Below, one piece after another: positions 6,235-15,887 of a stretch of 33,039 nucleotides of DNA. The stretch comes from Rhodospirillales bacterium. Its GTDB lineage: Bacteria > Pseudomonadota > Alphaproteobacteria > Rhodospirillales > Casp-alpha2. Within the stretch, counting starts at the first letter, position 1, and every line of letters starts with the position of its first letter. Position numbers and translations under genes: made by a program. The stretch is from assembly GCA_021775095.1 (NCBI GenBank), contig JAJFII010000076.1, positions 1-33,039 of the forward strand, read 5' to 3'. The notes below the pieces were generated by a model. The model was not told where the DNA came from. It made no database searches and was given only the letters and a program-made list of their open reading frames with translations.

Positions 6235-7575
6235 TCACCAGGCAATCCGTTCTTCGACAGTTTTGGCGACGTTGAACAAATGATGATCATCGCCGTGGCG
6301 TCCGGTTAACATAAAACCAACGGGGGCTTCGCCGGTCCGGTGACAGGGCAGGGATATGGAACAGCGATCAAGGAAGTTGCCGACACTGGTATTGCGCAGA
6401 GTCATCATATTGGTGGAATAATAGGTCTGGTCCACAGCCATAGAAGCAATTGTCGGTGGCACGATGGCGACGGTCGGCGCAATAAACGCATCGAAGGCCC
6501 TGGTAGTCTCGGCCGCCGAAATAATGAGTCGCTGTCGTTCCTGGCACAGTTCGATGTAGTCCGCCGCCGACTGGTCCGCACCTTTGATAATTCGCCCGCC
6601 AACGCGCGGATCATAGGCCGCCATTTGCTCGGCCAGCATGTGTTTGTGCCAGGCATAGGATTCCGATGCGGCAAATCCCCCCAATCGGTTGATGTGGGGT
6701 AAGTCAGCAAGGTCAGAAAAATCGATCTTTTCGATTTGTACACCGGCATCGGTCAACTTGGCCATGGCCCGTTCAAAGGCCGCCGCGACTTCCGCGTCCA
6801 TGCCGTCCAACATCAGGGTTTGCGGCAGGGCCAGTCGAAGCCGGCGGGGATCCAGGGTTTTGGTTGTGCGAACGGGCTCACCGGCCATAACCGCGTCGAG
6901 GACAGCGCAGCAATCGGTGCTATTGCTCAGGGGTCCTGCCGAATCCAGTGAAAAACTGAGCGGCGTTAAGCCGCTGATGGGAACCCGGGATGCGGTGGGT
7001 TTATAGCCGGTTATGCCGCAAAATGCCGCCGGTATTCGGCACGATCCGCCGGTATCAGACCCCAGGGCTGCGGCAGCCATATTATCGGCAACAGATACGG
7101 CGCCACCCGATGTGGAGCCGCCCGGAATCCGACCGGTGGTGCGGTCATAGGGGATTTTGGGTGTGCCGAAATGGGGGTTCATGCCGATTCCGGCGTAGGC
7201 AAATTCGACCATATTGGTCCGTCCGACAAAAACAAATCCGGCGGCACGCAAGCGGGCAATGGTCGGTGCGTCGGCGGTTGCCGGTTTAGCCTGGCTCAGG
7301 ATTTTCGAGCCCGCCGATGTGGTTTCACCTTTGACATCATAGAGGTCTTTAACGGAAATCGGGATGCCCGCATAGGCGGAGGGTTCAAGCCCCTGCTGAC
7401 GAAGTGCATCCATGGTATCGGCCTGAATCCGGGCTTTGTCCTGATTGACCACAAGAAAAGCACGGGATCCTTCGCCCTTCGGATCAGAGATATTCGCAAG
7501 GCACTGCTCCAGCAAATCGCGCGCCGTGACCCGGCCTTCCGTTAAGTCCATTGACAATTTAATCAGTGAATCCAT
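6235..7575 (-). CDS. Amidase-signature family hydrolase
   Basis: 446 residues. The Ser–cis-Ser–Lys triad is readable: Lys76 in GIPISVKDLYD, Ser154 in PGGSTSGGAV and nucleophile Ser178 in GSDTGGSCRIPAAFCG. The family hydrolyses carboxylic amides and includes GatA, which forms part of the Glu-tRNA amidotransferase. The absence of gatB/gatC nearby and the divergent C-terminal part argue for a catabolic amidase rather than GatA. Substrate unknown. GGGAG lies 7 bases before the ATG. It is convergent with the MFS permease (15 bp apart) and divergent from acsA. Confidence 0.9.
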   Translation of the reverse strand: MDSLIKLSMDLTEGRVTARDLLEQCLANISDPKGEGSRAFLVVNQDKARIQADTMDALRQQGLEPSAYAGIPISVKDLYDVKGETTSAGSKILSQAKPATADAPTIARLRAAGFVFVGRTNMVEFAYAGIGMNPHFGTPKIPYDRTTGRIPGGSTSGGAVSVADNMAAAALGSDTGGSCRIPAAFCGITGYKPTASRVPISGLTPLSFSLDSAGPLSNSTDCCAVLDAVMAGEPVRTTKTLDPRRLRLALPQTLMLDGMDAEVAAAFERAMAKLTDAGVQIEKIDFSDLADLPHINRLGGFAASESYAWHKHMLAEQMAAYDPRVGGRIIKGADQSAADYIELCQERQRLIISAAETTRAFDAFIAPTVAIVPPTIASMAVDQTYYSTNMMTLRNTSVGNFLDRCSISLPCHRTGEAPVGFMLTGRHGDDHHLFNVAKTVEERIAW

Positions 7576-7712
7576 TTTCTGCTCCCTATCTGGCAGGCGA
7601 ATTTCCGAGAGCCTATCCGGTCTTAATGCTTTGGTCCATATGGGATGATCCTTGCGACGGCCATGATCGGACCGGAATATAAAATGGCGCTTAATCGTTC
7701 GATTTCTGCCGC

Positions 7713-7740
7713 TTGTTAATGTGGGTTTTTTTGCGATAAT
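7713..7740 (+). promoter_or_regulatory. Putative sigma-70-type promoter of acsA
   Basis: TTGTTA (7713–7718) and GATAAT (7735–7740) are separated by 16 bp. This is a near-consensus pair, predicting a start of transcription near 7747 and a leader of roughly 85 bases before acsA. It is the best promoter-like pair in the acsA/amidase intergenic region. Confidence 0.45.
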
Positions 7741-7830
7741 CTGGAGAAGGCTGGAAACTCAGTTAATGACGCAGGGCTTGGGCTTTAAGCCACGCGCTGC
7801 GACAGGGACATTATAAAAGGGAGCATGACA

Positions 7831-9771
7831 ATGACCGATCAACACCTCTTTCCCGTACCGGCAGAAACCGCCGCAGCGGCCCATTGCGACAATGATAAAT
7901 ATCTTGAGATGTATCAGGCTTCCGTCGACGACCCGGCCGCATTTTGGGGTGAGCACGGCAAACGACTCGACTGGATCAAACCCTATTCAAAGGTCATGGA
8001 CGTCAACTACACCATTCCCGACGTTTCCATCAAATGGTATTATGACGGCACCTTAAATGCGTCGGTAAATTGTATCGACCGTCACCTGGCGACGCGCGGC
8101 GATCAGGTCGCCATTATCTGGGAAGGGGATGATCCCACTGATGACAAAAAAATCACCTACAATCAATTGCATGAAGAAGTCTGCCGCCTGGCTAACGCGA
8201 TGAAAGCCAGGGGCATTAAAAAAGGCGATGTTGTCACTATCTATATGCCAATGATCCCCGAAGCGGCTTATGCAATGCTCGCCTGCACCCGAATTGGTGC
8301 CATTCATTCCATTGTTTTTGGTGGTTTTTCACCCGATGCGCTGGCCGCCCGCATATCGGGCTGTAACTCCAATTGTGTGATCACTGCCGACCAGGGCGTG
8401 CGTGGCGGTAAACCGATTCCCCTAAAGGAGAATACCGATAAAGCGATCAACATCAGCGGCGGCGTTGACACGGTTTTTGTTGTCAAACGGACGGGCGGGA
8501 CGATTAATTGGTTCGACGGTCGCGATGTTTGGTACGAGGAAGCGACAGCTGCGGCGGCGGTCACCTGTGAGCCGGAAGAAATGAACGCCGAAGACCCGAT
8601 GTTTATACTTTATACGTCGGGTTCGACGGGCCAACCCAAGGGCGTCCTGCACACAACCGGCGGATATATGGTTTTTGCCTCGATGACCCATTATTACGTA
8701 TTTGATTATCAGGACGGTGAAAATTACTGGTGCACGGCGGATGTCGGTTGGGTCACCGGACACAGTTATATCGTCTATGGTCCGCTGGCCAACGGGGCAA
8801 CCACTTTGATGTTCGAAGGGGTTCCCAATTATCCCAGTTATTCTCGGTTCTGGGAGGTCTGTGACAAACACAATATCGCAATTTTTTATACCGCGCCGAC
8901 GGCCCTGCGGGCACTGATGCGCGAAGGCAATGAGCCGGTGACGTCGACCAGCCGCAAATCCATTCGCATTTTGGGGACTGTCGGGGAGCCAATTAACCCG
9001 GAAGCCTGGATGTGGTATTATAATGTGGTTGGTGAAGGCCGCTGCCCGATCGTCGATACCTGGTGGCAAACGGAAACCGGCGGTATCCTGATCACCCCCT
9101 TACCCGGTGCAACCGCCCTGAAACCCGGCTCGGCAACGCGGCCATTCTTTGGGGTTCAACCCCAGTTGGTCGACAATGACGGAACTCCCCTGGAGGGCGC
9201 TAATGAAGGCAATCTCTGTATTGTCCAGTCCTGGCCCGGACAGATGCGAACCGTTTACGGCGACCATGAACGCTTTATGCAAACCTACTTCTCGACCTAT
9301 GCCGGCAAGTATTTTACCGGCGATGGATGTCGCCGCGACGAGGACGGTTATTATTGGATTACCGGTCGGGTTGATGACGTCATCAATGTTTCCGGTCATC
9401 GGATGGGGACGGCGGAAGTGGAAAGTGCGTTGGTCGCCCATCACGATGTGGCTGAGGCGGCCGTTGTTGGTGCGCCGCACGAGATCAAGGGCCAGGGAAT
9501 CTACGCCTATGTCACCTTGAACGTCGGTGTTGATCCAACCGATGCCCTTCGCAAGGAGCTGGTTCAATGGGTCCGCAAGGAAATCGGACCCATTGCCTCA
9601 CCCGATTGGCTGCAATGGGCACCGGGATTACCGAAAACCCGTTCCGGTAAAATCATGCGCCGGATCCTCCGCAAAATTGGCGAAAACGACTATTCTAATT
9701 TGGGTGATACGTCGACTCTGGCGGACCCGTCTGTCGTTGATGACCTCATCGACAAACGCCAAAACAGATAA
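7831..9771 (+). CDS. acsA: Acetyl-CoA synthetase (AMP-forming)
   Basis: 646 residues, full length for Acs. Adenylate-forming motifs appear in order: [20 protein letters not shown] near residue 260, [11 protein letters not shown] near 383, [10 protein letters not shown] near 408, the hinge region [20 protein letters not shown], and [14 protein letters not shown] near the C terminus. The last carries the lysine that is acetylated to switch the enzyme off in characterised homologues. It converts acetate, ATP and CoA to acetyl-CoA in the cytosol. An ATG lies at 7825, but AGGGAG (7818–7823) would be only 1 base from it. The ATG at 7831 has 7-base spacing and is preferred. It is divergent from the amidase. 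Confidence 0.97.
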   Translation: MTDQHLFPVPAETAAAAHCDNDKYLEMYQASVDDPAAFWGEHGKRLDWIKPYSKVMDVNYTIPDVSIKWYYDGTLNASVNCIDRHLATRGDQVAIIWEGDDPTDDKKITYNQLHEEVCRLANAMKARGIKKGDVVTIYMPMIPEAAYAMLACTRIGAIHSIVFGGFSPDALAARISGCNSNCVITADQGVRGGKPIPLKENTDKAINISGGVDTVFVVKRTGGTINWFDGRDVWYEEATAAAAVTCEPEEMNAEDPMFILYTSGSTGQPKGVLHTTGGYMVFASMTHYYVFDYQDGENYWCTADVGWVTGHSYIVYGPLANGATTLMFEGVPNYPSYSRFWEVCDKHNIAIFYTAPTALRALMREGNEPVTSTSRKSIRILGTVGEPINPEAWMWYYNVVGEGRCPIVDTWWQTETGGILITPLPGATALKPGSATRPFFGVQPQLVDNDGTPLEGANEGNLCIVQSWPGQMRTVYGDHERFMQTYFSTYAGKYFTGDGCRRDEDGYYWITGRVDDVINVSGHRMGTAEVESALVAHHDVAEAAVVGAPHEIKGQGIYAYVTLNVGVDPTDALRKELVQWVRKEIGPIASPDWLQWAPGLPKTRSGKIMRRILRKIGENDYSNLGDTSTLADPSVVDDLIDKRQNR

Positions 9772-9774
9772 GTT

Positions 9775-9806
9775 CGGACCGGTGCAGGCCTCTGCCGACG
9801 GGTCCG
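9775..9806 (+). terminator. Possible hairpin terminator after acsA
   Basis: CGGACC (9775–9780) pairs with GGTCCG (9801–9806), and nested inside GCAG (9784–9787) pairs with CTGC (9792–9795). The structure lies 4 bases after the acsA stop. There is no T-tract, so this is only suggestive. The rest of the gap up to the sulfatase gene (9807–10032) shows nothing recognisable. Confidence 0.35.
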
Positions 9807-10032
9807 TTGGCACCCAAATGCCGTGAGGAACCGTCGCACGGAAACAGTCATCTGCTGGTTACCGGCGTCGGCTTGACGCGGGGCGATTTCAAGGCGGCTC
9901 GTCCGATGGATTCCCCGGCGCGGCTTTTTTGGCCTTCCGGGGCCGTACCTTCGTGTTCTCTTCTGACGGGCGTGCCGCAGGGGATCAACGATCCACCCTG
10001 TTGCCGTTTCACCGGGCTCATAGCGCGGTCGG

Positions 10033-11508
10033 TCAGGCCAACCAGTTATCTTCCATTTTGGTTGGCCATTTATACTGGTCCCGGGGTTTGACCGCTTGGG
10101 CCCAGGACTTGAGGATCGCCTTTTGCCGGTTGCCGGCCTCGATCTGGCGGTTAATTTTATCCGGATCCCAGCCGCTCAGAAGTTTTTCCTGCAGGCCGCC
10201 AGCGATGATGGCGGAGGCCCGGTCGTCGATCAGATTGTGCATTTCATCCGGATCCGATTTCAGATTGAAAAGTTGATGGGGGCCGCCATGGTAATAGTTA
10301 AATTTCCAGTCGCCGCTGCGAATCATTCGCGATTGCAAAACCCGGCCACCGGACCAGGCGAGCAATCCGTCGGTACAATATTCCGAATAGGTTTCATCGG
10401 GGCCCTGGGTTTGCTCGCCGGTCGCCAATCGCAATAAACTAACGCCATCACAGGCCGGCAATTCGGGGGCTTGACCGGCTTCTGTGATCGCTGCGGAAAG
10501 ATCAACCAGATTAACAATTTGTGATCGCCGTTCGCCGGCCGGCAGGGTGCCGGGCCATTTCATGATTAGGGGAACTTTGACGGACTCTTCATAAAAGGTT
10601 TGTTTCCACCACAGACCGCGTTGTCCCAATTGGTCGCCGTGGTCGGAGGTGTAAATGATCAAGGTGTTTTCGGCCAATCCCAGATCCTCGAGTTTATCGA
10701 GAATTTTCCCTATTTCTGTGTCCAAAGTTTCGACCAGGGCATAGTAGGCGGTTCGGGCACGAATTTCATCGGCCTGTGTAATTTCGTTCAAACCTGTTTG
10801 CCGACGCCACCAGGCGAGATAGGTATCATCGCCTTCGTCGGGGCACGGCAGCGTCGGGGGCCCCACCTTGCCCTCATAATAGGCATAGAGGTGCGGCTCG
10901 GCGACGTATGGCTGATGCGGCAGCATATACCCGACACTGAGCGCAAATGGATTTTTTTCACCCCTGTTGCGGGCCTGTGCAATATCATCTAGCTCACGCA
11001 ATGTCCGTTGGGTGACGGCGCGGTCCAACAACTCGTAACTCATTTGACCGGGGCCGGAATTGATCAGGCTCTCTTTGAAAGGCCGTTGAGCTTTATCGAG
11101 AATGCCCATGGAATAGGGCTCTCCGCCATACCAGTCGGTGATGTGATCGCCGATTTCCCGACGGGCATAACCGTGCAATTGATCGGGGCCAATGGCGTGC
11201 AGACGGCCAATCAGGGTCGGCGAATAACCGACCGCCCCCAAAGCGTGGGCGGTGGTCGGGATATCCGAAGCCAGGGCGTCGCTGTTTGTCCAGCAGTTTT
11301 GGCTCGACGGATATTTGCCGGTCAGAAGAGACATGCGAGCCGGCACACAAATGGGAGACGGGGTATAGGTATTTTCAAAAACCACGCCTTCGGACGCCAG
11401 TTTGTCCAAATGACGGGTCCGAACAACGCGGTCACCGGTGCAGCCGAGGACGTTGTGGGCATGTTGGTCGGAAAGGATAAACATCAGGTTTGGTCGTTGG
11501 TTTGCCAT
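10033..11508 (-). CDS. Sulfatase (alkaline-phosphatase superfamily), formylglycine type
   Basis: 491 residues. The N-terminal metal-site strand is NLMFILSDQHAHNVLGC. Cys54 in CVPARMSLLTGKYP is the C-x-P-x-R site that is oxidised to formylglycine in active sulfatases. TSDHGDQLGQRGLWWK is the second metal-ligand segment, followed by SVKVPLIM. There is no signal peptide, so the enzyme should be cytosolic. The upstream GTG at 11514 is only 3 bases after AGGA; the ATG at 11508 has 9-base spacing and is chosen. Substrate unknown; choline-sulfatase-like and other small-ester sulfatases share this layout. It follows a LysR gene on the same strand, 132 bp away. Confidence 0.9.
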   Translation of the reverse strand: MANQRPNLMFILSDQHAHNVLGCTGDRVVRTRHLDKLASEGVVFENTYTPSPICVPARMSLLTGKYPSSQNCWTNSDALASDIPTTAHALGAVGYSPTLIGRLHAIGPDQLHGYARREIGDHITDWYGGEPYSMGILDKAQRPFKESLINSGPGQMSYELLDRAVTQRTLRELDDIAQARNRGEKNPFALSVGYMLPHQPYVAEPHLYAYYEGKVGPPTLPCPDEGDDTYLAWWRRQTGLNEITQADEIRARTAYYALVETLDTEIGKILDKLEDLGLAENTLIIYTSDHGDQLGQRGLWWKQTFYEESVKVPLIMKWPGTLPAGERRSQIVNLVDLSAAITEAGQAPELPACDGVSLLRLATGEQTQGPDETYSEYCTDGLLAWSGGRVLQSRMIRSGDWKFNYYHGGPHQLFNLKSDPDEMHNLIDDRASAIIAGGLQEKLLSGWDPDKINRQIEAGNRQKAILKSWAQAVKPRDQYKWPTKMEDNWLA

Positions 11509-11640
11509 GGGCACGGATCCTTTGGGTCGCTAACGGACAGATCATGGCATGGCCGGAATCCGACAACAATTCATACCTGAGACTTGTTGCATAACCAAAG
11601 GGAATGGCGCACGGGTGTTAAGTCCTCAGGCCACGGGCGT

Positions 11641-12573
11641 TCAGGCCCCAGGCAACGGCATCACCCGGTTGCCTGCGATCATCTCCGCACTTACGTTTTT
11701 AAGTTCTTCCATAAGCAACAGCGTCGCCGGAGACAGGACACTGGCCCGACGGAAGCTAATTCCAACCGTCCGGGTAAGGGTGATTTCGTCAATGGGGAGG
11801 GCCACCAGACCGGTTTTTTGGGCCTGTCCGATCACCTGCGTCGGGTGCCAGCCAATGAGGTCACTTTTTTGCATAATGCTGACCGCAAACATGGTCGAAT
11901 TGGTTTCGATCACCGGCGACGGTGCGGCAAGATTGCGTGTCAGAAAAAACGCGTCCAGGTGCCTTCGGCCCAAATTGTCACTGCTGGGTAAAACCCATTC
12001 AAACCGCAGGCAATCCTCAATGGAAATTTTGGCTTTTTTTGCCAGGGGATGACCGGTACGGACGGTTGGATGGGTTTTATCCACATACAGGGCGATTTGT
12101 TTGATATCGGGGCTTGACGGATGATCGGGAATCATCGACAGGGCCAGGTCCAGATCGCCTTTTTCCAGACTGGGAATTAAATCATCATAAAGCGCGCCGA
12201 TCATCTTAACTTCCAGATCGGGATGTCTGCGGTGTAGTCGGACGGCGGCCTCCGGTAACAATTCAAGGCGCATGGAAGATCCTGCGCCGACCACCACCCG
12301 GCCCGTATTACCCTCTTTTAAAGCCAGAATGGCGTCGCTGGCCCGATCAAGTTCGCCGCGAATGAGACTGGCGTGGGCCGCCAGGGCCTCGCCGTAAAGG
12401 GTCGGCGATACGCCGCGCGGCAAACGATCCAGGAGGCGGACACCAAGACTGAGTTCAAGCTGTTTTACGGCTTTGCTGAGGGCCGGCTGACTGATATGCA
12501 AAACGTCCGCAGCCCGGCCAAAACTCCGGTTTTCCACGGTTGCCAGGAAATACTGCAATTGACGCAGGTCCAT
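11641..12573 (-). CDS. LysR-type transcriptional regulator (first of two)
   Basis: 310 residues. The N-terminal winged helix reads MDLRQLQYFLATVENRSFGR, AADVLHISQPALSKAVKQLE and LGVRLLDRLPRGVSPT, the classical LysR DNA-binding domain. The rest is a periplasmic-binding-type effector domain, for example GRVVVGAGSSMRLELLPEAA. It sits between two sulfatase genes: the one at 12862 is divergent and the one at 10033 lies downstream on the same strand. The natural reading is that it controls one or both in response to the sulfated substrate or its product. The effector is unknown. Confidence 0.92.
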   Translation of the reverse strand: MDLRQLQYFLATVENRSFGRAADVLHISQPALSKAVKQLELSLGVRLLDRLPRGVSPTLYGEALAAHASLIRGELDRASDAILALKEGNTGRVVVGAGSSMRLELLPEAAVRLHRRHPDLEVKMIGALYDDLIPSLEKGDLDLALSMIPDHPSSPDIKQIALYVDKTHPTVRTGHPLAKKAKISIEDCLRFEWVLPSSDNLGRRHLDAFFLTRNLAAPSPVIETNSTMFAVSIMQKSDLIGWHPTQVIGQAQKTGLVALPIDEITLTRTVGISFRRASVLSPATLLLMEELKNVSAEMIAGNRVMPLPGA

Positions 12574-12861
12574 CTAGGAATTCCAACTGGTTATGTTAAA
12601 GGCAGAATACCACTATATTAATTATAGGGGGAGTGTACAATTTCCTGTTAAAACGAACGGTGGGCTTTGTCGCCAGAGGCCACCGAGACGTGCAAAACGG
12701 GCGGGTTTTGTTCTCGTCGCCCCGCAATCGGGAGGCTTGCCAGAAGGGCGGCTGGGTTTTTAAAATTGGCGCCAGCGACAGGGGGCTTGAAAACGCCCAA
12801 CAAGCCGTAGATCTTCAAGTTGTCCAATGCCAGCATTTACCGACGGGGTCAGGAGATTATT
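12574..12861. promoter_or_regulatory. Divergent LysR/sulfatase intergenic region
   Basis: This 288-bp gap separates the LysR gene (minus) and the second sulfatase (plus). An AT-rich core at 12613–12627 has CTATA and TATAG as 5-bp inverted arms, and on the minus strand contains a TATAAT-like −10. LysR proteins usually bind such dyads near the divergent promoters, but no convincing T-N11-A site or −35 box was found. Bases 12640–12850 hold no recognisable gene. Confidence 0.35.
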
Positions 12862-14403
12862 TTGCGTACCATATTTTGTTTGTTTGATTCTTTGACGGTC
12901 AAAGCCCTCAGTTGTTATGGCGGCGGAAATATTCCGACACCAAATTTTGACCGCCTCGCCCAACGCGGAGTCACTTTCGATAATCACTTTGTCGGAAGTT
13001 TGCCGTGCATGCCGGCCCGGCACGATCTGCATACGGGGCGAATGAATTTCATGCATTCCAGTTGGGGTCCGCTCGAACCCTTTGATAATTCCTTTCCCGA
13101 TATCCTTGGTAAAGCGGGCATTTATTCGCATATGGTCACCGACCACGGCCATTATTTTGAAGACGGCGGTGCAACCTACCACACCCGGTATTCGAGTTTC
13201 GACTTCATTCGCGGCCAGGAAAACGATCCCTGGAAGGCCATGGTTCAGGCACCGGTGGCCCGCTGGCGTGAAAAATACGGTAGTTCCCATTACCCGATGA
13301 CGACGGGGCGGATTGATGATCCCGGCCGTGGCCGCATCCAACATTTGATAAATCGCGAACTGGGTCTGCAGAACACCGAGGACCGACCCCTGCCCAAATG
13401 TTTTTCCGCAGCCCTGGAATTTCTCGATGTCAACCGCGAACAGGACGATTGGTTTTTGCAGGTCGAGTGTTTTGATCCCCACGAACCCTTTGAAGCGCCG
13501 GAGGAATTTAAAAACGCCTTTAAGACCGGATGGAATGGCGATCTTCTCAATTGGCCCTTCTACCAACAATCGACCAACAGCGCCGAGGAGATTGCCGAAG
13601 TCAGGGCCAATTATGCCGCCCTTGTCAGTATGTGTGATCACTATTTTGGCAAACTCCTCGATTACCTGGACAGCCATCAAATGTGGCAGGATACGGCATT
13701 GATTTTGTCGACGGACCATGGATTTTTGCTGGCGGAACACGATTGGTGGGGTAAAAACCTGCAACCTTATTACCGGGAAATTTCCCATATTCCGCTGATC
13801 ATTTTTCACCCCGATTTTGCGCACAAAGCGGGCACCCGGATAGAGGCGCTCACTCAAACCCACGATCTGATGCCAACGGTCCTCGATCTGTTTGATCTGC
13901 CCGTTCCCGCAGAAGCAACCGGGCAATCGGTCCTGCCCCTGCTTTCAGGGGCAAACCAAAGCCATCGTGATATTGGCATATTTGGAATGTTTGGCGGCCC
14001 GATCGGGGCAACGGATGGGCGTTATGATTATTATATTTATCCCGACGATTTGTACGCGCCCGGCCTGCACGAATATACCCTAATGCCGGTTCATATTCGT
14101 TCACGGATGACCATTGAAGAACTGAAAACAGCCGAACTCACACGGCAGTTCACATTTACCAAAGGTGCCCCGGTGATGAAAATTGACGCGCTCAATGGTT
14201 CGCAGCGGATACCGGCAGTCGACAAACGGGTGATGGAAAATTTGGGCACCAAATTGTTCGATACCCAAACCGATCCGAGCCAGCTCCACCCGATCAACAA
14301 TCCAGAAATCGAAGCCCGTCTGAAAGCCGGTATGATTGGCGTCCTGCTACACCACGAATGCCCGCCCGAAATTTATGATCGTCTGGGACTGGACCCGAAG
14401 TAA
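12862..14403 (+). CDS. Sulfatase, formylglycine type, TTG start
   Basis: 513 residues. It begins RTIFCLFDSLTVKALSCYGG, which matches the start of the sulfatase at 18955. Cys49 in GSLPCMPARHDLHTGR is the C-x-P-x-R site for formylglycine; TDHGFLLAEHDWWGK is the distal metal segment. An open frame runs back to an ATG at 12820, but AGGAG (12851–12855) is 6 bases before a TTG at 12862, and alignment with the paralogue supports that start. There is no signal peptide, so it is probably cytosolic. It is divergent from a LysR gene and close in sequence to the third sulfatase (shared WGPLEP, DNS, HYFEDGG, RGQE and DPWK blocks), so these two arose by duplication. Confidence 0.9.
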   Translation: MRTIFCLFDSLTVKALSCYGGGNIPTPNFDRLAQRGVTFDNHFVGSLPCMPARHDLHTGRMNFMHSSWGPLEPFDNSFPDILGKAGIYSHMVTDHGHYFEDGGATYHTRYSSFDFIRGQENDPWKAMVQAPVARWREKYGSSHYPMTTGRIDDPGRGRIQHLINRELGLQNTEDRPLPKCFSAALEFLDVNREQDDWFLQVECFDPHEPFEAPEEFKNAFKTGWNGDLLNWPFYQQSTNSAEEIAEVRANYAALVSMCDHYFGKLLDYLDSHQMWQDTALILSTDHGFLLAEHDWWGKNLQPYYREISHIPLIIFHPDFAHKAGTRIEALTQTHDLMPTVLDLFDLPVPAEATGQSVLPLLSGANQSHRDIGIFGMFGGPIGATDGRYDYYIYPDDLYAPGLHEYTLMPVHIRSRMTIEELKTAELTRQFTFTKGAPVMKIDALNGSQRIPAVDKRVMENLGTKLFDTQTDPSQLHPINNPEIEARLKAGMIGVLLHHECPPEIYDRLGLDPK

Positions 14404-14508
14404 GGTCGGGGCGCTGATGTCAGCTGCCGGTGATGTGGATCCGCCATGCGATAGAGGATCATCACTGTGGTGTCTGTGGTCCGCGCCGGATTTTAATGCA
14501 TAAGCGGT

Positions 14509-15414
14509 TTAATCACCGATAGATCCCTTGGCTGCCATTTCACCAACGATCTCGATGAGCCGGGAAACGATGGGGTATTGCAGGGCGGATTGGCGCACAT
14601 AGGCTCCCGATGAGCGCTGACTGATGGGCGGTGACGTGCGGACAATTTGCACTTTTTTTGGATCGACGACCTGGCGCAATTGAATGGGCAGAGGCATCAC
14701 AAAATTGCTGTCCGCGACCATTTGCAGACTCAGGGCAACGGAGGTCGATTGGATGGCAAATTTAGGGGTCTCCAAGCCGAGGCTGACAAAATAAGCGCGA
14801 ACGAGATCTTCGTTGTCGGCGGTATCCGTGTAAACGGTCCACTGCATGTTTTTTAATTCACTGATGTGTATGGATGGTTTTTGTGCCAAAGGGTGGTTTG
14901 TGCTCAAGGCCAGCCCGACTTCGACGGTTGTCAGGGCTTGGTATAAAATCTGATGGCCGCCACCCACAGGTTCGGAAAATCCAAAAACAATATCCAGGGT
15001 ACCGGCTTGCAGTTTTGGCAAGTTGATACTGTTAACGTCGGCCGACAAGGTGATGAGGGTATTGGGAAATTCCCGTCTCAAACGGTCAAAAGCCGGCGCT
15101 AAATAACGCAAATGAAACAGCGGCCCCGCCCCAATCCGGATATTTTCCATGTGGCTCGACTGTAGCGCCGCAAGGCCCTCCTGGGCCTGCAGATAGGTGT
15201 GTTCGATGCGTTTGGCGTGGGGCAACAGTTGGATGCCTGCCTGGGAAAGTTTGACACCCCGCGGCAACCGTTCAAAAAGTGTGCAGGCGTAAACCTGTTC
15301 AAGCTGTTGCAGTCGTTTGGTTAAGGTCGGTTGGGTAATATTCAACCGGTCTGCGGCGGCGGTCATGTTTTCCGTTTCCGCCGTGGTCAAAAATGCCAGT
15401 AAGTTTCTATCCAT
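14509..15414 (-). CDS. LysR-type transcriptional regulator (second)
   Basis: 301 residues. The DNA-binding domain is MDRNLLAFLTTAETENMTAA, ADRLNITQPTLTKRLQQLEQ and ACTLFERLPRGVKLS; the effector-binding domain follows (IRIGAGPLFHLRYLAPAFD). It is divergent from the tctCBA-sulfatase operon across a 473-bp gap, the usual position for the regulator of a tripartite transporter operon. It is only distantly similar to the first LysR. Its ligand may be the transported compound. Confidence 0.92.
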   Translation of the reverse strand: MDRNLLAFLTTAETENMTAAADRLNITQPTLTKRLQQLEQVYACTLFERLPRGVKLSQAGIQLLPHAKRIEHTYLQAQEGLAALQSSHMENIRIGAGPLFHLRYLAPAFDRLRREFPNTLITLSADVNSINLPKLQAGTLDIVFGFSEPVGGGHQILYQALTTVEVGLALSTNHPLAQKPSIHISELKNMQWTVYTDTADNEDLVRAYFVSLGLETPKFAIQSTSVALSLQMVADSNFVMPLPIQLRQVVDPKKVQIVRTSPPISQRSSGAYVRQSALQYPIVSRLIEIVGEMAAKGSIGD

Positions 15415-15887
15415 TCATTTTATTTATGACTGGTGCTAATAATTTTCATTTTTCGAATATCTAGCAACGGGTTAGGATTTTCAACAATAATTATAAAAAT
15501 GTGTCTCAGGGATCCAGGAACGGCATGCGTACAACCACTGTTTTGTTTGCTTTGCCCAATCGACAGGCATTGGGCGCTGGTTTCGGCCCGCCGATAGCTG
15601 CCCGAAACGGCGACCAGCCCCGACTCAGTTCCGCTATTGACCACCCGCCTTTTGGACTTCGACGGATTGGGCCAACCGGGCCTGAAACCCGCGCCGACCT
15701 TCTTGGTTTAAAGCGCAACCTACGGGGGCCTCAGCAATCTTTTAAATTTTGTCCGGCGACCGGGTCGCCAGGGCACCAGGGGGCAAACCAACGCCTATTA
15801 CCGTTTGCAGGTATAAAACCTGCCGACGTCGCTTAGAAATACCCGCACTTATGCGGGTCAATGATGACTACAAATGGAGGACTAAAT
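15415..15887. promoter_or_regulatory. Intergenic region between LysR gene and tctC operon
   Basis: 473 bp. The LysR-proximal 90 bp are AT-rich and include TTATAAAAAT around 15491–15500, a possible promoter element, though no good −35 partner was found. Bases 15500–15836 contain an open frame of 111 codons that resembles no family and has no ribosome site; I treat this stretch as noncoding. A hairpin at 15841–15858 precedes the tctC ribosome site. Confidence 0.4.
15841..15858 (+). promoter_or_regulatory. Stem-loop in the tctC leader
   Basis: ACCCGCA (15841–15847) and TGCGGGT (15852–15858) form a perfect 7-bp stem with a CTTA loop, 17 bases before the GGAGG ribosome site of tctC. No T-tract follows, so it is more likely an RNA structure affecting stability or expression than a terminator. 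Confidence 0.5.

Noticed and set aside
6235-7575. Calling the amidase GatA
   Set aside because: The amidase triad is shared by the whole family. No gatB or gatC is adjacent and the C-terminal region does not look like GatA.
8422-9069. 215-codon minus-strand open frame within acsA
   Set aside because: It is the shadow of a full-length acetyl-CoA synthetase; no independent evidence supports it.
12760-13926. 388-codon minus-strand open frame opposite the second sulfatase
   Set aside because: The plus strand encodes an unmistakable sulfatase with catalytic motifs. The antisense translation has no recognisable domain.
15501-15836. 111-codon open frame between the LysR gene and tctC
   Set aside because: It has no ribosome site, no recognisable motif, and an Arg/Pro/Gly composition typical of noncoding GC-rich DNA.
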